Positions 24,576-36,932 of a DNA stretch of 64,000 nt are shown in pieces; position 1 is the first letter of the stretch, and each line of letters begins with the position of its first letter. The notes beneath the pieces were generated by a model, which did no database searches, had not been told where the DNA came from, and was given only the letters and a program-made list of their open reading frames with translations. Source of the DNA: Hypericum androsaemum. Its lineage: Eukaryota > Streptophyta > Magnoliopsida > Malpighiales > Hypericaceae. The position numbers were made by a program, and so were the translations under genes. The DNA lies in contig OZ023188.1 of assembly GCA_963995505.1 (NCBI GenBank), positions 18,613,912-18,677,911 on the forward strand, in the 5' to 3' direction.

Positions 24576-25174
24576 CTACCCCTTATAACCAGCCCTTTCA
24601 TCGCCAATTTTCTTTCTTTGATGAAACCCTAGCAGAGCACTTTTGATATCTTCCAACACCAGGGACTCCTTCCCCCAAGTTAGAATTGTAACCAAATTTT
24701 CGTAGGAGCCTGGTAAGGAATTCAGGAGCAACAATGCCTTGTCTTCTTTCTCGAACTTCACATCAACCTTTCTCAAGTCGCTCACAAGTTGACTGAAAAT
24801 ATTAATGTGTTGGCTCAAATCTGAGCCCTCATCCATCTTGAGTCCATACAATCTTTGCTTAAGATAAAGCTTGTTCGACAAAGACTTAGACATATACCTT
24901 GTCTCCAATTTCTTCCATACCTCAGTTGGTGACTCCTCATCCATAATATGATACATCACATCGTCCGTCAAGCACAAGCGAATTATCGCCACCGCCTAGG
25001 CTTCCATCTCCTTCCACTCTTGCTCCTCCATCTTCTCGGGCTTCTTCTCTTCTCCGAGAGCGCGATGACCATCCCTTGTTGCACGAGGAGATCCTTGACA
25101 CACCTTTGCCATAACCCAAAATTTGATGAACCATCGAACTTCACAAGAGAAAATTTTGCGCTGTGATCCGACAT
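24576..25174 (-). pseudogene. Copia gag, frameshifted
   Basis: The first part (25174 to about 25060) has KFDGSSNFGLW and VKDLLVQQGM, the usual start of Copia gag. The frame then shifts. The second part (24992-24576) carries DDVMYHIMDEESPTEVWKKL and a LNSLPGSYENLV block, which are standard gag (UBN2-type) motifs. A frameshift and a stop near 24996 separate the halves. Confidence 0.85.
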
Positions 25175-25201
25175 CCTCCAACCTTAGCTCTTGATATCAC
25201 T

Positions 25202-25474
25202 TGTTAGGAATCCAGCAACTTAGAGAACAATACGCGCAAAGAACACGGACACAAGAGATAACGTGGTTCGGCCTAATGCCTACATCCACGGAGAGAAAAT
25301 GAGAATTTTTATTGATGGATCCAAGTCACAAAGCAATACAAAACTCTTGGGTAACATGCCTTTATATAGAGGCAACCCATTGTACATCAAGTAATCTATT
25401 TAGGTCAAATTAGGAGTCTGAAACAAAACAAAAAAATAATTCCTCTTTTATTTTTTTCCTCGCCAAACTCAACA
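25202..25474 (-). repeat. Copia LTR (5' LTR in element orientation)
   Basis: Mate of 21557-21829, with the same TGTTAGGAAT start and CAAACTCAACA end on the plus strand. It is followed by the TAAAA target duplication at 25475-25479. Confidence 0.93.
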
Positions 25475-25858
25475 TAAAACAAAATTTCATTTGTATATAT
25501 AAATGACAGTATATTATACATATAATAATTTCCTCAGAGATTTTTCAGTTTGCTGAGCTTAGATAGGACTCTTGGTATGTGCAATTACAAAGAAATGAAA
25601 ACAATGGTGAATTATATGGTATCATGTGTAACATTATGTGATGTAGCTAACCTTTCCATGATTTTGTTAAGATTTCAACAGTGATCCATCATTAAAGAAG
25701 TCACAAATCGTTTAAATATTTTGATAAAACTAAAGAAAAGTCTCAAATTGGTATCAAAATTATCTTAAACAGCCATAACAAAAAATTAAGAGTACAATCT
25801 CATTTTTCTGCAAATATTCTTAAAATATTCATTTTTTTTACTAATCACGACACTAGCG

Positions 25859-26810
25859 ACCAGATTTGGTCCTAGAACAAAGAATCCAGGACCAATCTAG
25901 ATAGGAACAGAATGGGAGAAAAAAGATTTAAAAACCAAAAAGAGGACGCGCGTCGGCTTTGTACTTTTATTAGCTGCCACACGCACGCACCACCTTCTTT
26001 GGTTTAACCACATTAGCTTTTGGTTTTTTTAAATTTTTTTTACCTAATTTTTTTAAATAGATAATCAATAACAAATAAAAAATTATTACAGTAAATCGAA
26101 CATATCATTTAATATAATCAGACATACTATTTAATATAACTGGACATACTATTTAATATAAATGGGCATACCATTCGATATATAATTTAATTAATTATTT
26201 AACTTTCTTATTATAAGTATTTTAAATAATCGGACATACCATTTGTATAATTGAGAATACCATTTGATATAACCGGGCATACCATTTAATATAACCAGGT
26301 ATACCATTTGACATAACTGAGTATACTATTTGACATATCCGGACATACCACTCAATATTATTTAATTTTTTATTATAAGTATTGTTAAATATTATATAAT
26401 TTGTTATAAATATTCGAGTATACCAATCGATATAATTGGACATACCATTTGATATTAGTGGGCATGCCATTTGATATAATTGAGTATATTAGTAGTCAAA
26501 CTATTTTATCATAACTGTGCAACCATTCGATCATAGTCAATCAAACCTTTTGATCGTGACAGAACAAACCATTTTATCATAACATGAAACTATTGTATCG
26601 TAAGTGTGCAAACTATTGTATAACCTATTTGTATCGTAACTGTGCAAAATCATTGTATCGTAACTGTGCAAACCATTGTATAACCTATTTGTATCTTAAC
26701 TGTCCAAAACTATTATATCGTAACTGTGCAAACCATTATATCATAACACGATAAACCATTGCATCGTAATTGTGCAAATCATTGTATCATAATATGAACT
26801 TGAAACGCAG
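25859..26810 (+). repeat. Minisatellite arrays, 22-23 bp period, with palindromic left end
   Basis: The block opens with GACCAGATTTGGTCCT and CCAGGACC palindromic words (25859-25898). After a spacer there are two adjoining imperfect arrays. At about 26095-26480 the unit is like AACCGGGCATACCATTTAA, period 22. At about 26500-26800 it is like AACTGTGCAAACCATTGTAT, period 22-23. The units of the two arrays are clearly related. No coding potential. The same unit recurs at four other places in the window, counting both orientations. Confidence 0.8.
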
Positions 26811-27217
26811 CAATATTGATTACTCATTAAAAAAATTGTCGTTTTTAAAAATCATACTCGAATCAAACTTAGATTAATTGGTACAATAAAGTCGAAAGTT
26901 CAATGAGACCCCAAAAAAGGACACAGAGTCACAAACACAAACACGTGGTCGTCGTTGAGTCGCGGAACCCACCACCATCCAAAATAAACGCCGATTGACT
27001 TTCCCCAGAGCTCTCGCCAGAATATTTCCACCGGGAACGTTCACTCTCTGGCAAGAGATCGTCGAGTTGTAAGCTAAAAGCGTGCAGGCGATTAGGCTCT
27101 GGCGGGAGATGAGGTACGGGGAGGAGGAGGAAGAAGAAGAAGGAGAAAAGAGGAGAGGTATTTAATTAATTGAGATAAAAATATGAAATTAGAAAACAAT
27201 AGAGGAGGAAATCGGAT

Positions 27218-27384
27218 ATGATGAAGAAGGTGAGGAAAAATTGGGGAAGTACGAGGTGGGGAGGACGATCGGGGAAGGAACCTTTCCGAAGGTGAAACTC
27301 GCGATGAACACGGAGTCCCGGGAGAGCGTCGCCGTCTAAGTCCTTGCCAAGTCCACTATCCTTAAGCACAAGATGGTTGATCAG
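27218..27384 (+). pseudogene. CIPK protein kinase exon 1 fragment
   Basis: The frame from 27241 reads GKYEVGRTIGEGTFPKVKLA and, after a stop at 27337-27339, ends KHKMVDQ at 27384. This is the first exon of a CBL-interacting protein kinase close to CIPK8/CIPK24: the glycine loop is present. The stop replaces the catalytic Lys codon that follows AV in the family. An extra base near 27239 also puts the ATGs at 27218 and 27221 out of frame. No further kinase exons follow. GC-rich sequence to about 27500 may be altered continuation or 5' flank. It lies between two inverted minisatellite elements, which suggests capture by a transposon. Confidence 0.72.
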
Positions 27385-27508
27385 GGTAGAGATTTGACGA
27401 CGAGCGGTTGCTGTCGGCAACCGCGACGACAACGTCGAGTGGGAAACCCTTGTGAGGCAACGAGCGACGAAGGAGATCCTGCCGACGAAGGAGATCCGAG
27501 GACATGCA

Positions 27509-27907
27509 TGTCACGATTCTTATTGGACGTAGTTATCCTTGCTGTAATAGTTATTAAGAATTATGGGACCATGAAGTAGTAGTTGGTGCAAGTTGTCTGC
27601 ACATTCTTAGTGGCATTAGTAGTGGGTTGTTATTAGAAGTGTGTAGTTTAAGTAATGGGTTACGTGGGTTTAGTTGTAGTTAATTCCTTGTCTATGAGGT
27701 AGTATAAGAAGCTGTCCTATGTACTAATGTGAACCAGTCATGAATTAATATATCAAACACTACCTTTATCTCTATCTTTCTTCTTCTTCTTCTTTACTCT
27801 ATTTCTTCTATCCTAACCCCAATTCAACCTCTCTCCAAACTCTTTTCTTCTATCCTTTCTCTCAATTCTATCCTCCCTCGTACTCTTTTCTATCACGTAT
27901 CGTAACA
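27509..27907 (+). mobile_element. Possible solo LTR
   Basis: The stretch begins TGTCACGATTCTTATTGG and ends CACGTATCGTAACA. It has a late pyrimidine-rich part after AATATATCAAACACTACC, as many plant LTRs do. No partner LTR, primer-binding site or target duplication was found, so this is tentative. Confidence 0.25.
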
Positions 27908-28164
27908 AGGCGACGCCGGATCCTAGCGTCGCGGTTGACTGAGGAGGCCGGCGATGCGGCTCCGGCGAGATCAAGACTCCACTCCGACGGAGAGGAGGAC
28001 AGCGACGATCCCGGGTGCTGGCCACGAGAGAGAGCGTAAGGAGGAAGCAGGGAAGGAGGAGAAAAGGGGAGAGAGGAAGAGAATGAAAAGAAAAAGACGA
28101 AATTACTCCGCTTCATCCTTAACCGTCGGATCATCGACAATTTTTTATGGGTCCCATCTAACGG

Positions 28165-28500
28165 TCACGGTCCACTCCAGGACTGGCCTGACGGGCTTTA
28201 TATCTTCAGGACCGAATTCGGTCCCACGAAACTATAACAGTCACCAAAAGATTGATTATTTTGTATGTGAAATGGTACCACAGGGCACAATGCATTATTT
28301 TACACAAAATAATAATGGCATGTACACGTTATATGAAATGGCATGCCTAGGTTATGCCAAATGGCATGTCAGATTAATATTGAATAAAATATAATTAATC
28401 AAATGGCAGGTCCGATCACGATTAAATAACATGCCTAGTTACGTAAAACAGCATGTCCGGTTACGTAAAATGGCATGTCCGGTTAAGATAATATTAATTA
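28165..28500 (-). repeat. Minisatellite element, inverted relative to 25859-26810
   Basis: The palindromic word AGGACCGAATTCGGTCC (28206-28222) and a CCAGGAC word (28175) precede an imperfect array at about 28265-28495 with units like GGCATGTCCGGTTACGTAAA, period 22-23. Reversed, the unit reads AACCGGACATGCCATTTTAC, matching the 26.1-kb array. No coding potential. Confidence 0.72.
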
Positions 28501-29086
28501 ATATTTATGATTAAATAATTAATTAATTAATATATTAGTTTGTTTTGTTTCAGTATAATATAGGAATAAAGACCAAAATTTTTTTAAAGGGGTACATGAA
28601 CGCACTCCCCCAATTCCCCTCTCTTCTGTCTCCTTGTGCGTGTCATTTTCTCCATTGTTGTTTGACTATTTTACCCCTTCATGGACGGTAAAAGAAACTG
28701 CAATCATGTACCAATCCAAACCCAATATTTTGATATGAATTTATCAAAATATACTTATATTTTTACTTGAAATAGTATAAAATAATACAAACAACCTAGA
28801 TGGACAACTATTAAAAAAAATAAAGCAAGTGGAGGCGCCAAACAACTATTCAAAATAACTCTTACAATAAGGGAGAATTAAGATAGTAATCTTAAAATTT
28901 CTCAAAAAAAAGATAGTAATCTTAAAAATTAAATACAAGGGTTTGTTGTAAGAGTTATTTTATTATTATTAAATAATCTTTCAACCTATTTTGAAAATAT
29001 GTATAACTTTTTTCCTATTTGGAAAAAATATATTTATTTTTTGCCCATTTCAGAAAAAATCTCTATTCGAAGAGTATAAAAAAGAT
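28501..29086. other. Intergenic, nothing recognised
   Basis: AT-rich sequence between the minisatellite element and the small MULE-type element. No gene or bounded repeat was supported. Confidence 0.5.
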
Positions 29087-29454
29087 GGATAAATTATCTT
29101 CAGATCCCTGAATTATAGTTTTCTCAGTTGTAGGTTCATGTATTTTGGAAATAGTGTATGAGGTCCCTGCTTTTTAGAGAAATATTGGTCTCGGGTCCTT
29201 ATCTAACGCCGGCACCTATTTTTTTCATTTCTTGTCATGTAAAATGACCAAAATACCCTCAAGTCCCATGTTTTTATTTTTTTGTTCAAGGGCATAAAAG
29301 TCATTTCACATGACAAAAAAATTGAGTGCTGACGTCAGTCAGGGACCTGAGACCAACATTTTTACAAAAAACAGAGACCTCATACACTATTTCCGAAATA
29401 TAGGGACATGCGAGTGATAAAACTATAATCCAAGGATCTGTAAGTAATTTGCCC
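29087..29454. mobile_element. MULE-type foldback element (MITE)
   Basis: The two halves are inverted copies of about 180 bp each. The left starts GGATAAATTATCTTCAGATC and the right, reversed, GGGCAAATTACTTACAGATC. Both halves contain GAAATAGTGTATGAGGTC and an AATGAC-x-AAA block. The ends resemble the termini of the MULE at 972-4454. Flanks AAAAAAGAT and AAAAAATTT agree at 7 of 9 positions, compatible with a worn 9-bp duplication. No coding capacity. Confidence 0.8.
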
Positions 29455-32113
29455 AAAAAATTTATCGGAATCACTGGGGTCAGGGAGAAACAAGGGGCGC
29501 GGACGGTGGGTATTGGTATAATTGTGGTCAAAGGTCAACATCTGAATTTGATCCACCGCTCGCACATTTCAGATCGTGACTTAGGTGTTGCCGACCGCTC
29601 ACTGCCCACTTCCTTCTTATTACGTATTAAAATTCTAAATATAATAATAAAACGATTTTATCTTAGGGTATGTTGTGTTCGTACGAAAAAGTAATAATTG
29701 ACGTACAAATTTAGGTTCGATGTGATTAAAACATGTTTGATGACAATATAATTAAATTGTATACGAAAATTTTAACAAATTTTCAATTTTTTATAAAGAA
29801 AATTGACTCTTTTATTCGTGTAAAAATAATTTAGCCACTAACATATCGGCTAGACATATGCACTCCTATGTCAATTTCCACTAACAAGTGCAAATATAAC
29901 AAACTCAACCAAATGTCTAAACTAAAATTACCTCTACTAATGTTTGATTTTGAATTTGAACTATTGACTGAGTAGTTATAGAGTAGTTTGGATCGAGAAA
30001 AAGAAAATCTAAAAAATTAAATTTGAAAGAAAAATAATTTATTTTAATTTTTAAAAATAAGCCAGTAGGTATTTGTATTAACTGTTAACAAGATCCAACT
30101 TTTTCCAAATTTACTAATTCTGATTCAACTATACTCAGAAGTTGTAATGAAATTGTTCTTTTTGGACGATTGCAATAAGAATTATGTATACGAACATAAT
30201 GTTCAATGCTCTTTTGTTATCTTGGTTTTTTTTTTTACTAGAACTCTGGGAGGGAAGGGTATTTTGAATATGGAGATGTAAATATTTGTATATAAATAAA
30301 ATTTACTTGTAAAAAAACTAAATTCAAAAGTTAAAAAGGGAAATTCCATAGGAAAAAAAAGGTGAAGGGAAATAATGGCGAGGAAGGGACCAGGAAGGAA
30401 GGTAATAGCTAAATAAGAAATAGAAAGAAGAAAGAAGAAAGAAAGAAAAGAAAACAAGGTGGAAAGAAGAAGAAAAAGGGCAAAAGCGGTGGGGACAGCT
30501 AAGCGAAACAGACGGCGAGGCGAAGAAGTAGACAAATAATATAATATAATTAAAAGCTGACAATGGAGGAAAGCGAATAATATTAATATCATAATAATTA
30601 ATTAGTATAATAACCAATAATTCCCCTCCTTCTCCTCTCCTCTTCCCCTGCATGTTTATATCTCTGTCTTCACTGAATGTGAGGCCCATCCACTTCCATA
30701 GAATTTAGCAAAGCTCCAGAGTCTAGAGAGAGGAAGAGAAGGAGGTGAGGGAGAGATCTTCACTTCATTTCCTTCAAATTCCATTCCTCTGTTCGCCCTT
30801 TTGTGTTTTATCCCAATTGCAAGAATAAACACAGACAAGGTGTGTAGAAAGAGGTAGAATTCTGACGTATCTATGTCTATCCAACTGCAAGTATTGTGTA
30901 CCACAGCTTCTGGGTTCTGCTAGTTTCTTTTTCGAAAACATTTAGGCAGATTAGTCTAAATTCCGGGTTCTAACGGGTTTACTCCTGTTTGTCTATTTGT
31001 AAATGTACTTGTCAAGGACTTGCAGATCTGATATTCTCCACCTCTCCCTGTTTATAAATGTCATTTCAATTTCACTTGTTCTGTTTTTTTGTGTGGGTTG
31101 CTCTTTAACTTGTGTTGGACATTGGTTGTGCTATTTTTAGGATTGGTTTTATGAGCCAAAATGTGTTATAAGCTAATCTATCTGAGACATTATCATAAGA
31201 TAAAACCAAGCTAGGTGCTTACTATAAATAGGAGTTCTGTTTGTGCCATTCCCAAAGCTCAACCTTTTCTCTTTTGCTTTCTGGGTCACAACCATTGTTG
31301 TCTTTCCCTTGTGAGTTCTCTTCTCCCCTTCATTGCAATTCTTTTTTGGGAAATTCCTCCCTTAATTACATTTGGGTCCTGGCTTTTTTTTTTTTCTAGA
31401 AGGGGGTGACAATTCTGGAAATTTTACCCTTTCCCCCTTCTGGGTGGGTGAGAACGCAAGAAAAAGGGATGAAGCTGCAGAATTGTAGCCATCTGATTGC
31501 TAAAGATCGAAACTTTTTTTCTGGGTTTCCAGAAAAATGATTAGAACAGCCATCCACTTAATATTCATTTCTTCCCTTCTCCTCTTTTGGTCTCCTTCAT
31601 TGCCTTTATTCTGTTTTCCCCTTATTGCACCTTTTTTTTACTTCTGTTTTACTTGGTTAATTTGTATAAATCTTTTGATAAGGATAAAAATCCAGCTGCA
31701 CTATCTTTTAGCCTTTTCTGTATTTTGTGGGAATTTTGGGGGGCCGGTTGGTTGGGGATTGGCAATTGAATAGGCACTTTTGTGAGTTTTCTGGGTCCTA
31801 ATTTCATGTGAGAAAAAGAACTACGTGGATAACACTTGGGGAAAAGGCAATGAAAGACAGAAGTTAGTAACATGGGAAGGTGGAACCATATGTCGGTGGC
31901 GTGTTGCTGTCAGATCTCATGGCTCACCGGTTTTTCTTTGTCCAATGTCGTTAAATGCATTTGGTCCTCTCACTTCTCCTGGTTAGCCTAGTTGTGGTGT
32001 GTATTAGCCGCTTGATCTGTTGTTACCGGAAAAGGTCGAGGCGTTTGCTTTCAACTATGATTGTGTTGACATGACCGCTGCAATTTGCAGGTAGTTGTTT
32101 GGAGTTCGTAGTC
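29455..32113. other. Upstream region and 5' UTR of the PMT gene
   Basis: 29455-30640 is AT-rich with a purine-rich tract at about 30418-30500 (GAAGAAAGAAGAAAG). Transcription of PMT probably begins near 30.7-30.9 kb. A leader intron ends at 32091 (TTTGCAG), 22 bp before the start codon. Exact promoter and leader exon borders cannot be set from sequence alone. Confidence 0.4.
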
Positions 32114-34822
32114 ATGAAGCAGAAGGAAGAGAAACCGTTGGTGCATCCTGATAGAAGGAACAAAACTGTTCACTGGACGATAACATTATTAGTGCTGTGC
32201 GGGATTTCGTTCTATCTTGGAGGGATCTTCTGTCCAGAGAACAATCAGATAGAGACCAATGATGTGGATAGGGTGGCTTCTCCTGCCAAGGAGTCGGCAG
32301 TTGCTCCTCTCCAAGTCAAATATTCAGCGTTTCCTGAATGCAGTGCTGACTATCAGGACTACACCCCGTGCACGGATCCAAGGGTATTGGTTCTATCCAC
32401 TGGATTTTTTTGTACAGCTAACAAGCTATTTGATCGTTGTCCGATTCTAACGAGTGAGGACGTATTCCAATTTATTGCAGAGATGGAGGAAATACGGTCT
32501 TCACAGGCTTACTTTCATGGAACGCCATTGTCCACCACCCTCTGAAAGGAAGGAATGCTTGGTTCCTCCACCAGATGGGTACAAGCCACCAATTAAATGG
32601 CCAAAGAGCAGGGATCAATGTTGGTACAGGTATAGCATTTGCTAGTAATTTCTGTCCAGCTCTCAAAATGCTTGCTAAGCGTGACTTTCTTCTGTTCAAG
32701 TATTCTGTCAGCAGGAGCAATATCTAGATCTTATTTCTAACACGCCGCCTCATGGTTTCAGAAACGTTCCTTATGATTGGATCAACACGCAGAAATCTAA
32801 TCAGAATTGGCTGAGAAAGGAGGGGGACCATTTCTTATTTCCTGGAGGTGGTACTATGTTTCCTCATGGAGTTGGTCACTATGTTGATCTGATGCAAGAT
32901 CTGATCCCAGAAATGAAAGATGGGACCGTGCGCACTGCTATCGATACTGGATGTGGGGTGAGTGACCCTAATATTCTCTCTTCTAAAAATAAAATGAAAA
33001 AAATCCTCTGTGGAATCTCATTTGCTATTTTGCTTGTCAGAAATATATCCACTTGTACTGTTTCTCCTTGCAAACGTCGATCCACGTTTCTATGTCGACA
33101 CTTGATTCAGTTTAGGAGCTATCCAATTCATCAAGTGATAAATTTTGCTCTGCAGGTTGCAAGCTGGGGAGGCGATCTTTTGGATCGTGGCATTCTCACT
33201 GTTTCGCTTGCACCAAGGGATAATCACGAGGCTCAGGTCCAGTTTGCATTGGAACGTGGAATTCCTGCAATACTAGGCATCATTTCCACCCAACGGCTTC
33301 CCTTCCCGTCCAGTGCATTTGATATGGCTCATTGCTCGAGATGCCTTATCCCATGGACAGAATTTGGTAATTGATAACTTAGAAACTGATTAATGTCTCT
33401 ACTACTACAGCTTGTTATAGTTCTCTTTAAAACCCGATTTTCGTTTGGCGACTTTATGCGTACCATGCTATAGTTCTTTACAATTTACCATTCAGGAATT
33501 ACTTGTTCATTTCTTAGGACACATGATTTTGGTCATTTGACTCAACACCACCGTAGTCTTCTTTTTGTTTGGTCATACTATTATCTTTCAAGAACGAAAT
33601 ATTGATGAGGCTTTACTTGCCGGTTCCTGTCAATAATGGATATATTTGCTTGCAGGCGGAATCTATCTCCTCGAGGTCAACCGTATACTACGTCCCGGTG
33701 GGTTCTGGGTTCTCTCTGGGCCTCCTGTTAACTATGAGAACAGATGGCGAGGTTGGAACACTACTATCGAAGATCAGAGATCCGACTACGAAAAGTTGTC
33801 AGAGCTATTAACATCAATGTGCTTCAGACTATATGCCAAAAAGGACGACATAGCTGTGTGGCAGAAGACTTCAGATGGTACTTGCTACAAGAAGCTTGCT
33901 AATCCCGATGCTTACCCGCCAAAGTGTGACGACAGCTTGGAGCCAGATGCAGCATGGTACACGCCTCTTCGCCCTTGCGTTGTTGTTCCTAGTTCGAAAC
34001 TAAGGAAATCAGATCTGGACTCCCTCCCCAAGTGGCCACAGCGCTTACGTTCTCCTCCCGAGCGCCTCTCAGACGTTCATGGCAGTGCCGGTGCTTTCAA
34101 GCATGACGAAAGCAAGTGGAAGGTTCGGGTGAAGCACTACAAGAAGTTGCTCCCAGCACTCGGCACTGATAAGATCAGAAACATCATGGATATGAATACA
34201 CTATTCGGAGGCTTTGCTGCTGCTCTGGTTGATGCTCCTGTGTGGGTCATGAACGTGGTCTCCTCCTATTCCGCCAATACACTTGCCGTGGTTTACGATC
34301 GGGGCCTCATTGGGACATTCCACGACTGGTAATACTAATGCTGATCACAGAATTTTGAAATTTCTATTAAGATCTACGTTTCTATTATCTGTCGGTTTTG
34401 ATTCATTTTTTACCTTCCATAGGTGCGAATCTTTCTCGACGTACCCTCGAACTTATGATCTCCTTCACCTGGATGGGCTTTTTACTGCAGAAAGCCAAAG
34501 GTAAACTCCAGGGCTTTATCTCCATCAATCGCTTTGTCAATTTCTCCTTTGTGCTTCGCTATCACAGATTCGGTTCTGATTCTCCCATGCACCTCGCAGG
34601 TGCGACATGAAATACGTGCTATTGGAAATGGACCGCATCCTGCGACCAGCCGGGTACGCAATCATAAGGGAGTCCAGCTACTACGCGGATGCCATTGCTT
34701 CCCTCGCCAAGGGGATGAAATGGTCCTGCCACAAGGAGGAAACCGAGTACGATAACGACAAGGAGAAGGTACTCATTTGCCAGAAGAAACTCTGGTACTC
34801 GTCCGAGCAGAGCGCCAGATGA
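32114..34822 (+). CDS. Probable methyltransferase, PMT20/PMT21-like (DUF248)
   Basis: A plant-specific putative S-adenosylmethionine-dependent methyltransferase, generally placed in the Golgi membrane and linked to pectin modification. Seven coding exons join in phase: 32114-32383, 32481-32629, 32762-32957, 33156-33366, 33656-34328, 34423-34500 and 34600-34822. They give 599 residues. A single N-terminal signal anchor (about 18-38, [18 protein letters not shown]) precedes family landmarks [36 protein letters not shown], the motif I glycine loop DTGCGVASWGG and [11 protein letters not shown]. Later come [24 protein letters not shown] and [12 protein letters not shown]. The [10 protein letters not shown] and [17 protein letters not shown] variants favour PMT20 or PMT21. 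No breaks. The substrate is not known from sequence. Confidence 0.93.
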
Positions 34823-35494
34823 TACAGCAAGTCTACCGAACTCCGATCATACCCTCCCGTGTCCTCGGCAGGCCGGCCAGAAGAGACGGTCATGGTCATT
34901 ACTCATTACGATTCTTTCGGAACCGAAGGGGAGCATTGTAAGTGCAATACATATACCTCAGAAACGAGATTAGTTCTTTTCCATAGGAAGCATTAAGAGT
35001 TGCAAGATGTCAATGCAACCATAAGATAGTCAATAACTATGATTTTCCTTAATTTATAGTTCCAAGCCAGTGTATTCTTTGCAACCCAATTTGTCAACTT
35101 CTTGGTTGTGTAATTTTCTTTATTTGGCTCCTCTGTTCCCATTATGTTTGTGTATGACCAATTGAATGTGCTGGGAGTAATGAAATGTACCATTTCAAGA
35201 GATTGGAAGTGTCATTTTATTTTCATCTCATGTGCATTAGCTAATTTTTCCACCTGATCTTTACAAGACAAATGGACCATATAAAACACATCAAAAATAG
35301 AGAATAGCATAAAAATTCGAATATTAGATATACGGAGTCATATTTTTGGACGTGTGATGAAATATGAAATGTGAGTCTTGCGAGAATAATAATGGACATG
35401 AGATCACAATACCATATTAGAATCTTTGTATGTAAACCAAAAAATAATCTCATTGTTAGCGATGTTATAATTTCATCTTGGACCTATCTGTAGG
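34823..35494. other. PMT 3' UTR and intergenic
   Basis: The 3' UTR probably extends to about 35.0-35.2 kb. The rest is AT-rich with no gene. Confidence 0.45.
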
Positions 35495-36499
35495 TAGGGA
35501 TGACAGAAATGGGGGCAGATTTGGTGGGGACTGGAGTAGTCCCCAAATATGGGGACTAACTCAAACCAATATCAATACACATGCAAACCAATATCACTTC
35601 ACATGTAAACCAATATCACTTCATATGTAAACCAGTGTCTTGCAAACCAATATCACTTCACATGCAAACCAATATCACTCTACATGTAAACCAATATCAC
35701 CTGATAGGTTATTGACCATCAGATTTAAAGATAATCAAATCTGATGGCCCAAAATGTAGTCCCCACATGTGGACAAATTTTCTTTAGTCCCCACTCAATC
35801 CGGTCTCGACAAGAATACCTATACTCTAAGGGTCGGACCCTACCCTTACCCTATGGGTCTAAGGTATGTTGACTTTGACTGGGTCTAGGGTAGGGTATGG
35901 GTATGAGTATGGGTCCATGTTTAGAAGTAGGATATATGGTAGGGTATGAATCCATTGTTAGACCATGTGGATTGGACCATACCCTTACATTTTTACCTTA
36001 TTTTAGATTCTACCCTTACTAAACCCTATTGATAATATATATAATATACTTTATGGTTAATTTTAACATATTTATTACGTTATTACATAACCAGCTTAGA
36101 AGATGTCGTGAATGATGGATCATTAGAAGCCGACAATCTATATTTCTCTTTTATTGAATTGTTTATGTACTTCAAACTCGAAAAGAAAGATCTTGTACTA
36201 TTGAAATTAAATTACAAAATTTGATTTTTATTAATTTTCTATTGAATGTTGATGTGTAACGTAGTAAATGTCTTGAATTTATTTAAATTTTATATAAAAT
36301 TTAATTTTTCATTAAAAATTATCAAATGGAGAACATTAAATGGTCGGACCCTGCAGACCCTGGGTCTCTAGGAGGGTAGGGTATGAATCTAACAATAAAA
36401 AAATTTGTAGGGTCGAGAGTAGGGCATGGGGTCCAACTAAAAAAACTAATGTATGGGTAGGTTCCTACCAATACCCTACCCTATCCATTGTCATCCCTA
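35495..36499. mobile_element. hAT-like repeat element
   Basis: The left end TAGGGATGACA is matched by the inverted right end TGTCATCCCTA. The interior has many GGGTAGGGTATGGGT-like words and no coding frame. An 8-bp target duplication is not evident (flanks TCTGTAGG and GTCGAGCG), so the pairing of these ends is tentative. The right 450 bp recur, more diverged, at 37.2-37.4 and 38.63-38.85 kb. The 35.6-kb minisatellite lies inside it. Confidence 0.5.
35570..35703 (+). repeat. Minisatellite array, 22-bp period
   Basis: About six units such as ACATGTAAACCAATATCACT follow one another, some shortened. The array is bracketed by a hairpin GGGGACTGGAGTAGTCCCC (35528-35546) and by further TAGTCCCCAC words near 35756-35793. 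The AAACCAATAT core is a variant of the AAACCATT core of the 26.6-kb array. Confidence 0.75.
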
Positions 36500-36932
36500 G
36501 TCGAGCGAAGGGATACTGTTCGTTCTCCGCCTAGGGCTAGAGGTACTTCTGTTGCCCTTCGATTATGGTTTGGAGGGAGGAGAGCGATGTCGGGGAAAGA
36601 AGGCAAGCGAAGTCGAGGAAGCCGAGGAGAGCGAAGTTGTGAGTGGGTCTCGAGAGAGGGTAAGGAAGATGAGGGGTCAGATCAGAGTGGGGTTTGGAGA
36701 AAGGGTAAAGGGAAGTTGAGGGGTCGGATCAGAGAGGTTTTGATGCGTCTGCGAAATTAGTTGCATGAAGCTATGAGTGGAGGCAATTTTCTAATGTTAT
36801 ATCTTGTTATGTTTAAGTTAAAGTGAGTGTTATTAACATTAATTTTTTGCTTGTAACATAGTTCTCAAACTTTTTGGAATATGCTTCAATTATTTATAAT
36901 ATTGACACTGAAATTTGAAATACATATAATTT
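36500..36932. other. Intergenic, nothing recognised
   Basis: A GA/GC-rich stretch (36500-36760) gives an Arg/Lys/Gly-rich open frame with no family motif. The rest is AT-rich. Confidence 0.45.

Larger units (their letters stand above)
21557..25474 (-). mobile_element. Copia LTR retrotransposon, deleted and interrupted
   Basis: Two 273-bp direct repeats (21557-21829 and 25202-25474) form the LTRs. On the element's minus strand they begin TGTTGAG and end CCTAACA. A 5-bp target duplication TAAAA flanks the whole (21552-21556 and 25475-25479). The primer-binding site next to the 25202 LTR reads TGATATCAAGAGC, a worn match to initiator-Met tRNA. A polypurine AAGGTGGAGA abuts the other LTR. Inside are broken gag, a zinc knuckle, protease and a scrap resembling late reverse transcriptase. 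Integrase and most of RT are gone. The LTRs differ at about 18-20 positions by eye, so the insertion is not recent. A second LTR element is nested at 22486-23963. Confidence 0.93.

Noticed and set aside
26095..26810. Regular short repeats resembling a CRISPR array
   Set aside because: Units are directly adjacent without unique spacers of constant length, vary freely, and lie in a plant nuclear genome. They are minisatellites.
36488..36760. 90-codon Arg/Lys/Gly-rich frame
   Set aside because: Purine-rich composition alone explains it; no start context, splice sites or family motif.
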